64,000 nucleotides of DNA from Muscardinus avellanarius (GCA_963383645.1 OY726573.1:18776158-18840157); one strand, 5' to 3'. Counted from the first letter of the stretch, positions 33,208-44,197 are shown. Notes: a model not told the origin generated them from the letters alone. Translations and numbers: made by a program.

Positions 33208-33418
33208 TTATTTTTTTGGTGGTGGTGGTACTGGGGATTGACCCCAGAGGCATTATACTCTGAGCTAGATCTCCAACCCTACTTATTTTGAAACAGGGAC
33301 TCTCACTAAGTTACTAATGGTTTTGCTAAATTTCTGAGACTGGCCTTGAACCTGTGATCCTCCTGTCTCAGCCTCCCATGTTCTGGGATTACAGGCTTGT
33401 GCCACCATGCCCAGCCTG
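33208..33418 (-). mobile_element. B1-dID/MEN-type dimeric SINE
   Basis: Antisense: 'ggtactggggattgacccca', linker 'tattttgaaacag', left half ending 'ttacaggcttgtgccaccat'. Full length. Confidence 0.92.
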
Positions 33419-34294
33419 AATTATGGATTAATTCCTAAACAACTTCAGTATCACAGTCAACCAGACATCTACTTTCTGGGAGACCTTAAGCACCTCAGAT
33501 TTCTTCTCTGAACCTCAACTAGCTGAACACCTAAGTCACGGAGATACCATGAAAACCAAGTGAAAGGATGGGGCAAGAGCGCACTGCAAACTGCAAGTCA
33601 GGTGACAGACACCCTGCCTACATCACTGAGTGCATGAGAGCCACGGCCAAACGTGGTGGACGTCTCTGCACCCTGCGCACCGCAGCCCAGGCCTGACCTC
33701 AAGAGCCTGGGCCGCAGAGCATCACCTGTGCTCTGAGCAGAGGAAGTGCCCTGTGGAAGCACATTCATTGGTTCCAGGACTGACTGAACCCCAAGAGCAT
33801 GTCTTCCAGTGAGCACGAGAGTCTCCATTCCAAGGGGAAAGCAGCCCGCAGAATTCCTGGGACTCTGGCTCACTGGGAGTTGTTAAATGCCAAGAAAGGC
33901 AGTTGTTTGTTGAATTTTGTTATCTGCTTTTCATTCCAAGAAACAGAAACTGGCTATGTTCAGTAGGAAGATATTTTTAAATATTCAGATCGAGTAGTGG
34001 CATTTGAATGAAAACTTTCTCTTGGAAACTTCACCATTCCATGTTGTGCCAAAAAAAATAACGCTCAATTTTTCTTATCTATTTTTATTCTTTATTTTTT
34101 CCAACTTACTGGTGAGTTCAGATATCCAAAAAGCAAGGGAGTCAGTCCTTCAGGGATCAAGAAAATTCCTGTGTGTGCTCCCAGACCCAGGATCCAAGGT
34201 CATCAAGATTGTCATCATCAGCATCATTATCTTGTGGCCATGATCACCATGAGCAGCCCTGGTCACCATTATCAGCCATCACCAGCTACGGGCT
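33419..34294. other. Unique sequence, no gene seen
   Basis: 33480-33600 is faintly MIR-like. The rest is non-repetitive without coding signal; a CAT-rich run lies at 34200-34280. Confidence 0.5.
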
Positions 34295-34440
34295 TCCTCC
34301 AGCCAGACACAATACAGGTGCTTTATGCACACAGTTCCTCTAATTTCTGCTTCTCCATCTGACAGATGAGTGTTCAAATTCTTGAACTTGCTCAGGGCTG
34401 CACGCTACAGGGTAGCAACAGTTGGGTCTGCTCTGCCTTC
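34295..34440 (-). mobile_element. MIR relic
   Basis: Antisense MIR: 'gtgctttatgcacacagttc', 'tccatctgacagatga', 'tgaacttgctcagggctgca'. Confidence 0.5.
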
Positions 34441-34974
34441 CTATATAGCATACACAGAGGTCGATGATGGTGATGCTTCTTTGGAGAGAACAATCAGTCC
34501 TCCCCACCCACTTCCTGGTTCTTCTGAGCACAGCCTTTCCTTTGCATCTAGGGATTCACAATCTCCCTGGGTCTGGTCGCTTTAACCCCTCTAAAGGGAT
34601 GCGAACCTGGAGCATGAGGCGCTCATTAAGATTCGATGAGATTTAGCTAAGGCTCCTGGGAGGGGAAAATTGTCCTTTAGCCCAAAGATTTCAAGATGAG
34701 AGGAAATAAAGTCTAATGTTGCTGCCTTGGTCTCACTACCAAAAAAGCCTTAGGTTGAAAACAGCCCAGAAGATGAAGGATGGAAAGAAACCAAGCCCTG
34801 AATTTAGTGGCACCTAAAGGCTACGTAGTTACATGAGATAGTGCAGCCTCCCTCCCCCCCACAACTTTCCTTTGGCCACCGGACAATTTGGCTTAACTGT
34901 TCTGCTGAATGCTAAGAAAAAAAAGTGCTGCTGATCCAGCTTCTCTCTGGAACTTAAAGGTCAGCTGTCGAGCC
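34441..34974. other. Unique sequence, no gene seen
   Basis: No repeat family or protein-like frame recognised. Confidence 0.5.
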
Positions 34975-35515
34975 CTGCACTAGTTCTCCAGGACTGCTGC
35001 AACAAGTCTCCGTGCACTTAATGTCTCAGAACAACACAGTACATTTATATGACTCTGGAAGTCAGAAGTCCTCAAAGCAAGGTGTCCACAGAGCTGCATT
35101 CCTTCCAGAGGCTGGGGGCTGGGGGTGGGGGTCTGATTTCTTCCCTTTTCAGCTTCGAAAGGACTCCTGCATTCTTTGGCCCTGGCCCCTCCTCCAACCA
35201 CAAAGCCAGCAGCATCTTCTCATTTCTTTTTCCCTCCCTTTACTCTCCTTCCTCCTCTCCACTTCCCTTTTATCTCTCCTCCCCCTCCCTGCCCTTTTTG
35301 CTTCTATGGCCACATTTCTTTACTCAGACCCCTGCGTCCTTCTTATAAAGACCCTTGTGATTACCCTGAGCTCATCTGGAAAATTATAGTAAAATCTCCC
35401 AACATTAAAATCTTTAATTTAACCACATCTGCAGAATTCCTTTTGCCATGTAAGGCAACATATTCATAAAGATGCATAAAGACCTCTTTGAGGAGGGAGG
35501 GAGAGGATCATCTTG
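34975..35515 (-). mobile_element. MLT1-type LTR
   Basis: Antisense MLT1: 'tctccaggactgctgcaaca', 'gtctcagaacaacacagtac', 'gctgcattccttccagaggc', 'tataaagacccttgtgatta', 'gccatgtaaggcaacatatt'. The C/T-rich centre is expanded. Confidence 0.7.
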
Positions 35516-35702
35516 CTTTCCATGTGCCCCCTCCCAACACTAGGATATTGCTGTTGGAGTCCTTCAGACTTAAAGCTAGTCCTCAGGTACAGTATCCAAA
35601 AAGAGGGCTCTGTTCCCTGGACCCCAGCCTTCTCAGAAAGAAGCTCCTAGGTGATGCCACAGTCGTGGAAGTCACCTGGCCCCATCTACATGACCTTAGA
35701 AG

Positions 35703-35925
35703 TCCTTTGCAGACACTGTGGTGGGCACACCTGTAATAGCAGCACTTGGGAGTCTGGGACAGGAAGATTGCAGTTTCAAGGACAGCCTCAGCAACATAGT
35801 GAGACTGTTTGGAAACAAAAAGTAAAAATAAAAAAGGGCTGGGGTGTCTCTCAGAGGTAAAATGTCCCTGGGTTCAATCCCCAGTGCAGGAAGGAGGAGG
35901 AGAAGGAAGAGGAGGAGAAGGAGGA
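35703..35925 (+). mobile_element. Dimeric SINE with a (GGA)n tail
   Basis: Left half starts 'gacactgtggtgggcacacc', right half 'aatgtccctgggttcaatcc'. The tail is a GGA/GAAGGA purine run (35888-35925) instead of poly-A. Confidence 0.88.
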
Positions 35926-36109
35926 GATCTGTACCCCTCTCTGGGCCTCAGTTGGTCTGTGCAAGGAGGGACATGGATTTTGATGGTCTCAAGGAGACTT
36001 CTAGTTCCTCCCTCCTACTTCCTAAGATCACTTAGCCGACAGGCAGACAGGACCCAGGCCAGCATGCCCCTCATCTGTTTGTGGTGAGAACAACAGTTTC
36101 CAGACAGAA

Positions 36110-36260
36110 TCATTTGCTCAAGACCCAGCAGCCTAAGCAATAAAGAAATCCCTCAGCTTATATAGTCTAATTAAATCAGCACAAATTTAATTTGGATGTA
36201 ATTTTTTAAGCATGACCCATAAAAATATCCACAAGCACTACACTATTGGGCTTCCTGGAG
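36110..36260. promoter_or_regulatory. Candidate conserved non-coding element
   Basis: AT-rich, non-repetitive stretch: 'gtctaattaaatcagcac', 'aaatttaatttggatgtaat', 'catgacccataaaaatatcc'. Homeodomain-type TAATTA and TTTAAT cores are clustered. Conservation is not testable here. Confidence 0.25.
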
Positions 36261-36854
36261 GAAAGATGGCCTCAAAAGGTCTGCTTTGTGCATTCCTCAG
36301 TGGGCATCTGCCAGGAGACAATGGGCGGCTCGGGGAGCCCGGGCAGGCTCAGGAAGACCTTTCTGTGGAGCCGTGGATAGGAAAGGTCGCCAGCACAAAG
36401 TAAAGCCAGGAAAACACCACGCTTCCCTCTTTGACATTTTAAACAAATGGAAGGAAAGAGGAACAGTGTACGATCAGCCTTCAGTGGACAAGAAAGTCAC
36501 TCAAGAGGGCCAGAAGGTCAATATCTGCTGGCAGAGTCAAAGGAGCTGAAGCCCGGTGCCGAGGGCCCAGTCAGCTACACTTGCTGGGAGCCCAGCGAGT
36601 CTTTCCACCTACTAAGCCTTGGTTTTCTCATCTCTAAACTGGGGATTCTGGCATCTGCCTTGTGCACCTGCAAGTGGTGTTGGAGCCGAGGCTTTAATGA
36701 AAGTCCCTTGGAACCAACAGTAAAGCCCCTTCAAAGGCTACAGGGCATCAGGTTGCTCTCAGCTCTTTACTAGTGGGGTTTCTTAAAGGGATCTTTATGA
36801 TTTCCACTGAGCATTATCCCGCAAGTAGCAGGGACCCAGTGGTGGTCTCAGATG
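36261..36854. other. Unique sequence, no gene seen
   Basis: 36600-36660 ('ttggttttctcatctctaaa') is MIR-like. Short frames (63-108 codons) have no domain. Confidence 0.5.
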
Positions 36855-36990
36855 GAGACTGCCCAAGCTAAAGTCTGGCTCTGCCCCTTTCTGTCGGAGG
36901 GCTCCCATACAAGTTACTTAACTTCCCGGTGCTTCAGTTTCTCCATCTTTAGAGATGATAGAGATGATGGCAGTCTGCTGGGGCTGGATG
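36855..36990 (+). mobile_element. MIR relic
   Basis: Sense MIR core: 'agtctggctctgcccctttc', 'acaagttacttaacttcccg', 'gtgcttcagtttctccatct'. Confidence 0.65.
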
Positions 36991-37530
36991 AGTTTACAAG
37001 TCCGCACACACAAGTCTCTGCTGGTGTTGTCATTATACCTGCCAGCCAGGTCACGACGCTCCACGCTGACACTGCCCCCCATCCTGGCCCACCTTGCCCA
37101 TGGACACTCGTGTAGATAAGTGTGACCTTCCTACTCCCCTGCTTCCTCACTTCCCTGCCATCTCATCCCCCACGCCAGCTGCCATGAGGAGGCTCCAGGT
37201 CCAGGGCGCTTTCTGGCCATCAGTGTGGCGTGTAGCCAGCCTTCTCTCCTTCCCCACACGCCCCTCCAGCTGCTTCAGTGATCTCTCTACTCCTCAACAC
37301 CCCCACCCGCCTGAACCCCTCCCTCCCCACTGCCTCCCACATCACTGCCGTGTCTTGTTCCCGCCCTCTCCTGTCTCCACATTCCAGCTGTGTGGACTTC
37401 TGGCAGGTTCTGTGGTTAGGGATGAGGATGAGCAAGAGGGCTGATCCCAGAACGGGGATCCCAGCACCCTGCAGCCCCAACACCCAGCCAACCAGAACCA
37501 TAAGACAGAATTGCCTCCAGCTCGCCCTTC
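36991..37530. other. Unique GC-rich sequence, no gene seen
   Basis: C-rich; open frames of 116 codons on + (37094-37444 and 37278-37628) overlap in different frames and an antisense one, so they read as chance frames. Confidence 0.5.
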
Positions 37531-37700
37531 ACTGTGGTACTGGGGACCGAGCCAGGGGCTCTACCTTCCAGCTCTACCTCCAGCCTGATTTTATTTTTGA
37601 CTTTAAATGGGATCTTACTAAGTTATAGAAGGCCTGAGTCGCTGAGGTTGGCTGTGAGCCTGTGATTCTCCTGTCTCAGCCTCCCAAGTACTGGTCCAGC
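37531..37700 (-). mobile_element. Diverged dimeric SINE
   Basis: Antisense: 'gtggtactggggaccgagcc', linker, 'cctcccaagtactgg'; the outer end of the left half is missing. Confidence 0.78.
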
Positions 37701-37849
37701 TACTTTTATGGGTATGTGTCTACTTTTAATTTTGCCAAGAAATTTTAAAGATACAGAAAAAAGATACAACCAGCACCCACACATCCCTATTTATATGCCA
37801 TCTGGACCTGTCGGTTTGTTAATGTTATTTTGCTTTGTCTCTTTGGGGG

Positions 37850-38047
37850 AGTCAGGGGTACTAGGTATTAAAACCAGGTTCTGCCTCTGAGCTACACCCC
37901 TTGCTCTTTCTGTTTTTTATTTTGAAACAAAGTCTCACCAAGTTACTGAAGACCCCACAAAGTTGCTGAGGTTGGCCTAAAACCTGCAATCCTTCTGTCT
38001 CAGTCTCCCAAGTACTGGGATTACGTGTGTGCGCCACCATGCCTGGC
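37850..38047 (-). mobile_element. B1-dID/MEN-type dimeric SINE
   Basis: Antisense: 'ggggtactaggtattaaaac', left half ending 'attacgtgtgtgcgccacca'. Confidence 0.85.
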
Positions 38048-38364
38048 TGTGTGTGTATGTGTGTACATTCATTTATTAAAGTTAACTTTTAGTTTTAATG
38101 TCGTCTATGTATTCTCTTTTACATAGTTATTAAAATTTTACATAGATATATAATTTATATATTTATATTCAAATAGCTTACATATTCATGGAATTTATAT
38201 ACTTATAAAAGTGCATAAAATGTCCTACATTCAGCATTATAGCCAAATACAAAATCCTTTCCTTTCTCCTGTCCAGTTCTATCTCTTTTTCTCCCCTACC
38301 AATATAAGTTGGATGTGCATTTTTTTGAGTGTGTGTGTGTGCCTGCATATGTGTGTGTGTGTGT

Positions 38365-38760
38365 GTTTTGCTGGGGATTGAACGTAGGAGGATTTGGCCT
38401 CTGAGCTACACCCACAGCCCTATTTTATTGTTTATTTTATTTTATTTATTTATTTTTTGGTGGTACTGGGATTCCTGGAAACCCTTCTACCTCAGAGCTA
38501 CACTCCCAGACCTATTTTATATTTTTATTTGGAAACAGGGTCCCTTAAGCCAGCGCGGCTAGCTTCAAACCTGCGCCATCCTCCTGTCTTTGCCTCCCAA
38601 GCACGGGGATTACAAGCGTGTACCACCACGCCTGGATTTTATTGCTTATTTTAAAACTGGGTGCATGTGGAGGGCCTCACTAAGTTGCTGAGGTTGGCTT
38701 TGAACCTAAGAACCTCCTGTCTCGGCCTCCCAGATCCTGGGATTACAGTCATGCGCCACA
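38365..38760 (-). mobile_element. Dimeric SINE split by a variant-subfamily SINE
   Basis: Right half at 38365-38439 and left half at 38654-38760 belong to one antisense SINE interrupted at its linker. Confidence 0.85.
38440..38635 (-). mobile_element. Variant-subfamily SINE nested in a SINE
   Basis: Antisense variant type ('ggtactgggattcctggaaa', 'agggtcccttaagccagc'). Flanked by 'attttattgtttatttta' (38422-38439) and a copy with one mismatch at 38636-38653. Confidence 0.9.
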
Positions 38761-38799
38761 GGATCCCTGGGATCATATGTGGTCTTTTCTGTGTGTGTT

Positions 38800-39260
38800 G
38801 GTTTGCATATGGAATAGAATGTCCCCCATGACTCTCTCCACCGCTTTCTGCAACTCATTCAACACGATGGCCTCGAGATTCAGTCATACTGTTGCACAGA
38901 CCTAGCACATTTCTTTTCATTGCTTTTAACCTGATTATAGAAATAGATGACCTTTGACTCAGTCACCCCTCTCATAGCCTGAAATATAGGTTGTTCCCTA
39001 CTGTCTGTCACTGAGATTCAGTTTTGGTAAATGTCCTTGTGATGTGGGCGGTTTCTCTGAGGTAGAATCCTGGATGCCGAGGTGTTGGGTCTTGGCTTTG
39101 GCCACATCTTCCCTGTTGCTGGGGATTGCTAGGTGGTGCTTCAGAGGGGCTGTGCTCGCCCTCACCACCACCAGTGAAGTCCGAGTGCGCCCATCTCCAC
39201 GAGGCCTCGTTCGACAGGTGGGGCATGAAGGCCCAGACCAGGAAGTGGAATACCCCAGAC
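38800..39260 (-). mobile_element. Old L1 3'-region fragment
   Basis: Antisense mammalian L1 3' sequence: 'gcacatttcttttcattgct', 'aggttgttccctactgtctg', 'gtagaatcctggatgccgag', 'gttgctggggattgctaggt'. No open frame of note. Confidence 0.55.
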
Positions 39261-40159
39261 ACTGCAGCCAGTCACTTTGGACTCTAGACACATGCCAGGT
39301 CTCTGTTCACCATGCTGAGAAAAGAACTCTCAGGAATCCTCTCCTCCTGCTCAGCTGAGCGCAAGTTCCAGGAACTCACCTTCCCTTGGCCTCTTTCTGA
39401 ACAGTCTTTGTCCAACCTTGGGAAATTTCACACAGAGTGGCTTCTCCTTTGCTAGCAAAGAAAGAACCCTCATAATAAAAGTTACTGACTAATAATGAGT
39501 ATCTTGTATCATGGAAATTCTGTACATTTCCCAATGTTAAAAATGAAAACATGTTTTCTATACTAAGGGCATTTCTGTTCTACTGCACTTATCACCCCTG
39601 GGAAGGAAATCTGATGTACCTTGACTCTATTTTATGGTCATCCTGGAGAGCTGCAGTGTTGTCAACAGAAGCATGAAGAAACTATGGGGATAAAAATTAG
39701 GCAGAGGTGGAGACTGAGCAAGTCAAATAAATGTCATTATTCGAATTGAGTTTTGTGGCAACTGCTACAGTACTCATCGCTGAGAGTGTGAAGGTCACAA
39801 ACTCAGACAAAGGGACCTGGAAATTTTAGCTTTCAAATGCCTGGTGCTCCCTGGACTGCTCTCAAAGTTGCCTTTATCCAATTATCCTGCCTTTATCCTC
39901 TGCCTGCAGGCTGGGTCAATGCCACCGCTCAGGATGGAAGTGAGGAGGCAGACACACAGAAACAAGCCGGCCAGGGTGCCGGGAGGGAGGTCTGCTCATC
40001 AGCAGAACTCAGCACATGGCTTCTGGGTGAGCTGTGGATCGTGCCAGGAAGGTTTAAGTGTGTTTCCTGCCAGAGAAAGGTGGAGAAAGACCCTCACCTG
40101 GCAGGACAGAGAGTGGACCGGAGATAGGAGATCCCATTTGTCACTCCTTGGATGCCTTT
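39261..40159. other. Unique sequence, no gene seen
   Basis: Overlapping frames of 96 and 111 codons near 39837-40179 lack domains. No repeat family recognised. Confidence 0.5.
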
Positions 40160-40290
40160 CTCCATCTACCAAACTTTAAGCTTTTTGAAGGGAATAATTT
40201 TATTTTCCTTATTCTAATATTGCTAATGCTTAGGAGAGTGTCTGGCACATGGCAGATACTCAGTCAGTGCTAGCTGTTGAATGAATGGCT
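40160..40290 (+). mobile_element. LINE L2 3'-end relic
   Basis: Sense L2 tail: 'gagagtgtctggcacatggc', 'agatactcagtcagtgctag', 'ctgttgaatgaatgg'. Confidence 0.7.
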
Positions 40291-40864
40291 CCTAGGTCTG
40301 TCATTTTGAGCCAAGCCAAAACTAAGCCCATTGGGCTGGAGTTGGCTCTTCAGCAGTAGACAGTCCAACCCAGCCCAGCCTTCCAAGTCCCCCCAACCAG
40401 AGGCCCCTCCTGGAAGCCTCTCCAAGTTGCTGCAGGGCTGTCTTTACTCTCCCCCTTTTGATACCCTTCTATATAATCATATGATTACTCCTGGAGTTGC
40501 GTTCTCTTGACAACGTTCCTCTTGGTCTGGCCCTTCACCCCATGAGTCTCCAAGCACTCTCTATTTCTCCTTCCCATTCTTTCCCTTGATTTAAGATAAC
40601 TGCATCATCTCATCTGCCTCCAGACCCACCACCTTGTAACAGGTAGTTTTCACTTGGTTATACTGCAGTAACAAACAGCACATCAATTTTAGATTTGGTC
40701 ACCACTCATGTGACAGTTGCCTGTGCCAACTACAAAAACTATATCTTCCACTCACTTGCAATACCCAGAATCCAGGCTGCAGGAACAGATCCTATCTGAG
40801 ATATTCCATGTTCATGGCCAAAGGAGAAGGCAAGAGATCAGCAGAAAAACTCAACACCCCTGTG
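40291..40864. other. Unique sequence, no gene seen
   Basis: 40650-40760 may be the end of an old antisense LTR ('ggttatactgcagtaacaaa'). Otherwise nothing recognised. Confidence 0.45.
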
Positions 40865-41210
40865 TTGGTTTTAAAAAGACCTACATATGTTTTGATATTC
40901 TGTCCTTCAAGAGTCAGAGTTTCATTCTCTTCCCCTTGAGTATAAGATGGATGTAGTGACTCACTTTTAACTCTTACGGCATAGCAGAGGGGCTGGTGTG
41001 TGAATTCTGAGGCTAGGTCATAGTCAGCACCATGGCCCTGCCTCTCTTTCTTGGACACTGCTCTGGGTGGACCAAGCTGGCTGCCATGCAGGAGGACACT
41101 TCAGTATCCCTACAGTGGGGAACTGAGGTCTCCTGCCAACTGCCTGCAGCCATTGTGGGTTATATGTTATGGCTACACCTGTGCTGGCCAGGTGTGTGGG
41201 AGTCACTTTA

Positions 41211-41585
41211 TTTTTTTAATTTATTTTTATTGGTGCATTGTAATCATACATCACATTGGAATACAAGACTTGAGAGGATATACAAGCACACATCATCCAC
41301 TTAGCCCTCATCCAGTCCCCATCCCATTCCCTCCCCCTCCCTCGATCCCATGCTTGTTTGGTGATTAACTTTGATACATATGTTTATGTACCTCCTGCTT
41401 TTTAAAGAGGCTCCATCCTCCCCTATTCCATACCCCCTGATTGGTCTCCTTAGTTGCTTCACTATAGGGCCCTTTTAATAGCTCGACCACTTCCTTTTGC
41501 CCGTTTCCTCCTAGTTATTGCTGATTAGGGGAAGCATCTGGTTTTAATTTTATGCGATATTTCTCTGTGCATGCCGCATTGCAAA
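41211..41585 (-). repeat. 3' module of copy B (L1 3'-end-like)
   Basis: Sense strand carries a G-rich polypurine tract (C-rich on + at 41317-41342), 'ttgtattccaatgtgatgta' and AATAAA near the tail. Same module as in copies A and C. Confidence 0.8.
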
Positions 41586-41589
41586 TACC

Positions 41590-42235
41590 AATCCCACTCT
41601 TGACGGCCCCAGTTGTGGCCTGGCTACCCGGTGGACTGATCCAGACCTCGCTGGCTCAAGCAGCGGCCTTACCTTGTGGGAGGCCCCGATTCTGGTCTCG
41701 CTGGCCCCGACACTGGCCTAACCCCTCAGCTGGCTCCGATCCCAGCCTCAAAGGCCCCAGCACCGGCCTTCCTCATGGCAGGCTCCGATGCTAGCCGATG
41801 GCCCCGGCATCGGCCTAACCCCTCGGCAGGCTCCGATCCAGGCCTCGGAGGCCTCAGTAGCAGCCTTGCTTCATGGAAGGCTCCGATGCCGGCCATTGTT
41901 CCTGGTACCGACCTAACCCCTTGGCAGGCTCCGATCCCGGCCTCGGAGGCCCCAGCACTGGCCTTGCCTCACAGCAGGCTCCGATCCCGGCCCTGTTGGC
42001 CCCAGCACTGGCCTAACTCCTCGGCAGGCTCTGATCCCGGCCTCAAAGGCCCCAACACCGGACTTGCCTCACGGCATGATCCGATCCCGGGTTCACTGGC
42101 CCCAGCACTGGCCTAACCACTCAGCAGGCTCCAATCCTGGCCTCGGAGGCTCCAGCACCGGCCTTGCCTCACGACAGGCTCCAATCCCAGCTTTGCCGAG
42201 TCCGTCGCCGGCCTCACCCCTTGGCAGGCTCTAAT
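41590..42235 (-). repeat. VNTR of copy B: thirteen 50-bp units, two alternating types
   Basis: On the + strand units start 'caggctccgatcccggcctc'. One type continues 'ggaggcccc' and ends 'cttgcctcacag'; the other has 'gctggcccc' or 'gttggcccc' and ends 'ctaacccctcgg'. They alternate, giving a 100-bp higher-order period. Two units near 41790 and 41890 are 2-3 bp short. Confidence 0.9.
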
Positions 42236-42790
42236 CCAAGCACCCTCTTCGCCCAACCATTTGTCCCACGTTCTTGAGGGTGCGTGGTGGTAGCATTCTG
42301 CCTCTGGGGTCATTACTTCAAAGGTTCCAGGTGTAATGCATCAGATCTCTGCCTCCCCTGAGTACTGGCCAGTGCCATTGCCACTGCCTCCACCATTTCA
42401 AATCTTTCCCAAGCTCTATTTCCACTCTGAATGTTGTCCAGTCTTCCTAAGCATGCATAACGGTAGCATTCAACCTTTGTTGTAATTTCTCCCAAAAAAT
42501 AAAATAAAATAAAGTTGGTAGGCTCCGATTTCTATCTCCTGAATACAAGTCTCCACCGCCAACGTGGAGACCACTTTCAGCACCACCTTTCTCCTTGGTT
42601 TCCCCTAAGTCTCTCTCCTTACAGGTGATGTTCAAGATTCTTAACAATGTAGAGAAGAAGCAGTCCTCCTTAGTGGGGAATTTTTCCAATAATTCCAGTT
42701 CATTTGGATAAGTTTTGTCTGCATCTCCAGTATCCTGGCATCTGCCACCTCCTTGACCCCTCTCCGATATTTTCCTTTTTTCTTTTTCTT
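42236..42790 (-). repeat. Degenerate tandem monomers of copy B
   Basis: About three diverged units of 150-190 bp marked on the + strand by 'gcatgcataacggtagcatt'-like and 'tctctgcctcccctgagtac'-like words. The same units in copy C are better preserved. YY1-type motifs here are mostly mutated. Confidence 0.7.
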
Positions 42791-42804
42791 TTCCTTTTTT
42801 ACAG

Positions 42805-43155
42805 GGTTCTTCCGGGTGGAAAGGGGTTCGCCTAGGGATGCCCCCCCAGCGCCTGCCCACCCGCCCAGGGTTGGGGCCAGGGTCCCGGACCACAGGGTCC
42901 TTCCGGGTGGAAAGGGGGTTGCCGAAGGGTGCTCCGCCAGTGCCTGCCCACCCTCCCAGGGTCGGGCCCAGAGGCCCGGACCACAGGGTCCTTCTGGGTG
43001 GAGAGGGGGTCGCCTAAGGGTACCCTGCCAGCGCCTGCCCACCCTCCCAGGGTCGGGCCCAGAGGCCCGGACCACAGGGTCCTTCTGGGTGGAGAGGGGG
43101 TCGCCGAAGGGTGCCCCGCCAGCGCCTGCCCACCCTCCCAGGGTCGGGGCCAGGC
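42805..43155 (-). repeat. 91-bp GC-rich tandem repeats, 5' end of copy B
   Basis: Nearly four units; on + each starts 'cttctgggtggagagggggt' or 'cttccgggtggaaagg' and ends 'ggaccacagggtc'. CpG-rich. The outermost unit is cut mid-unit at the TSD, as with monomeric L1 promoters that start inside a unit. Promoter role is inferred. Confidence 0.85.
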
Positions 43156-43289
43156 TGGGAGTCACTTTAGAAACAGACCCTCCAGCCCAGCCGAGCCTTG
43201 AGATAACAGGCCCAACTGGTATCTTTTAGGAAAACTGAGGCCATTTAGCCAGCTAAGCTCTTCCAAGACTCCTTTCACACAGAAACTGG

Positions 43290-43437
43290 AGATGGAACCC
43301 GGGTTCGTTCTAACCTTCGAGCTACACTAAGTTGCTGAGAACCTCACTAAGTAGCTGAGGCTGGCCATAAACTTGCAATCCTCCTGTCTCAGCCTCCCAA
43401 GTACTGGGATTACAAGCCTTTGCCACCAGGCCCAGCT
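43290..43437 (-). mobile_element. Shortened dimeric SINE
   Basis: Antisense. Right-half 'gatggaacccgggttcgttc' is joined directly to left-half 'aagttgctgagaacctcact'; the linker is deleted. Lies in the right part of the split LTR. Confidence 0.8.
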
Positions 43438-43799
43438 AATATTTACTGTTTTAAGCTCCTAATTTTTATGGGAAGCGGTTACGTAGCAATAAATAACTAA
43501 TGTAGCCTCCTAAAGTTTTAGCTCAGAATTGATGTGTCACTTCTCATTTATTGGGAGAAACAGATCCCAAGATTTTTATCCTGCCATCAAATCCCTCAAT
43601 TCCCATTATGATTGAAATTCATAGGGAATGGATGAAAATATATAATCCTCTTCCAGGAAAGGGGAATTAATAATCAAACATAATAATCTAGCCCACCATC
43701 CCCTTCCTCAATCTATCTTGCTCTTTGCCCCCCCCCAGAGATCACCCCACAACACAAAGCTGGTCATGCCAAATTCTCTGCTTAAAACACTTCCGTGAG

Positions 43800-44010
43800 A
43801 GCTGGGCGTGGTGGCACATGCTTGTAATCCCAGCATTTCAGAGGCTGAGACCGGAGGATCACGGTTCGTGGACAGCCTCAGCTACTTAGTGAGGCCCTCT
43901 GCAACTCAGTGAGACCCTGTTTCAAAATAAAGAATAAAAAAATGGGCAGGGGATATAGTTCGGAGGTCGAATGCCTTTGGGTTCCATCCCCAGACACACA
44001 CCCCCCAAAA
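43800..44010 (+). mobile_element. Dimeric SINE with TSD
   Basis: Full dimer. Flanking 'aacacttccgt' and 'aaccccttccgt' support a TSD. Confidence 0.9.
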
Positions 44011-44029
44011 AAAAAACCCCTTCCGTTAG

Positions 44030-44194
44030 CCAGGTGTGGTGACACACACCTGTAATTCCAGTATTGGGGAGGCTGAGACAGAAGGATCACAGGTTCAAGG
44101 TCAGCCTCAGCAACTTGGTGTGTTCCCGTTTTCAAATGAAAAATAAAAAGGGCATAGCTCAGAGGCAGAATAACCCTGGGTTCAATCCCCCGTA

Positions 44195-44197
<3 letters not shown>
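44030..44197 (+). mobile_element. Dimeric SINE with AC tail
   Basis: 'agccaggtgtggtgacacac', linker 'aaatgaaaaataaaa', right half shortened ('gggcatagctcagaggcaga'). Confidence 0.88.

Larger units (their letters stand above)
41211..43155 (-). mobile_element. Composite non-autonomous retrotransposon, copy B
   Basis: 1945 bp, antisense, flanked by a perfect 14-bp TSD 'tgggagtcacttta' (41197-41210 and 43156-43169). In its sense direction: about 3.8 GC-rich units of 91 bp, an A/G-rich spacer, degenerate tandem monomers, thirteen 50-bp VNTR units, an L1-like 3' end and a short A-rich tail with AATAAA. Because one TSD encloses all modules, they moved as one unit. No ORF fits a transposition enzyme, so trans-mobilisation by L1 is inferred. 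Confidence 0.88.
40865..43500 (+). mobile_element. Ancient LTR, split by composite copy B and a SINE
   Basis: Left part 40865-41210: 'cccttgagtataagatggat', 'gaggacacttcagtatccct', 'gaactgaggtctcctgccaa'. Right part 43170-43500: 'gaaacagaccctccagccca', 'agaaactggagatgg', 'ggttacgtagcaataaataa'. The two parts read on without a gap when copy B and one TSD are removed. Family is MLT-like; exact subfamily uncertain. Confidence 0.65.

Noticed and set aside
37094..37628. Possible exon in GC-rich sequence
   Set aside because: Overlapping frames in different registers and on the antisense strand, with no convincing splice sites.
41676..42116. 146-codon proline/alanine-rich repeat protein
   Set aside because: Translation of the 50-bp VNTR. 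The unit length is not a multiple of three, so each unit is read in a different frame, and there is no start context or conservation between copies.
41590..42235. CRISPR-like regular array
   Set aside because: Units are contiguous with no unique spacers, and the DNA is clearly mammalian.
42641..43229. 158-174-codon frames on both strands of the 91-bp repeats
   Set aside because: Open on both strands through a GC-rich tandem repeat, hence the result of low stop-codon density.
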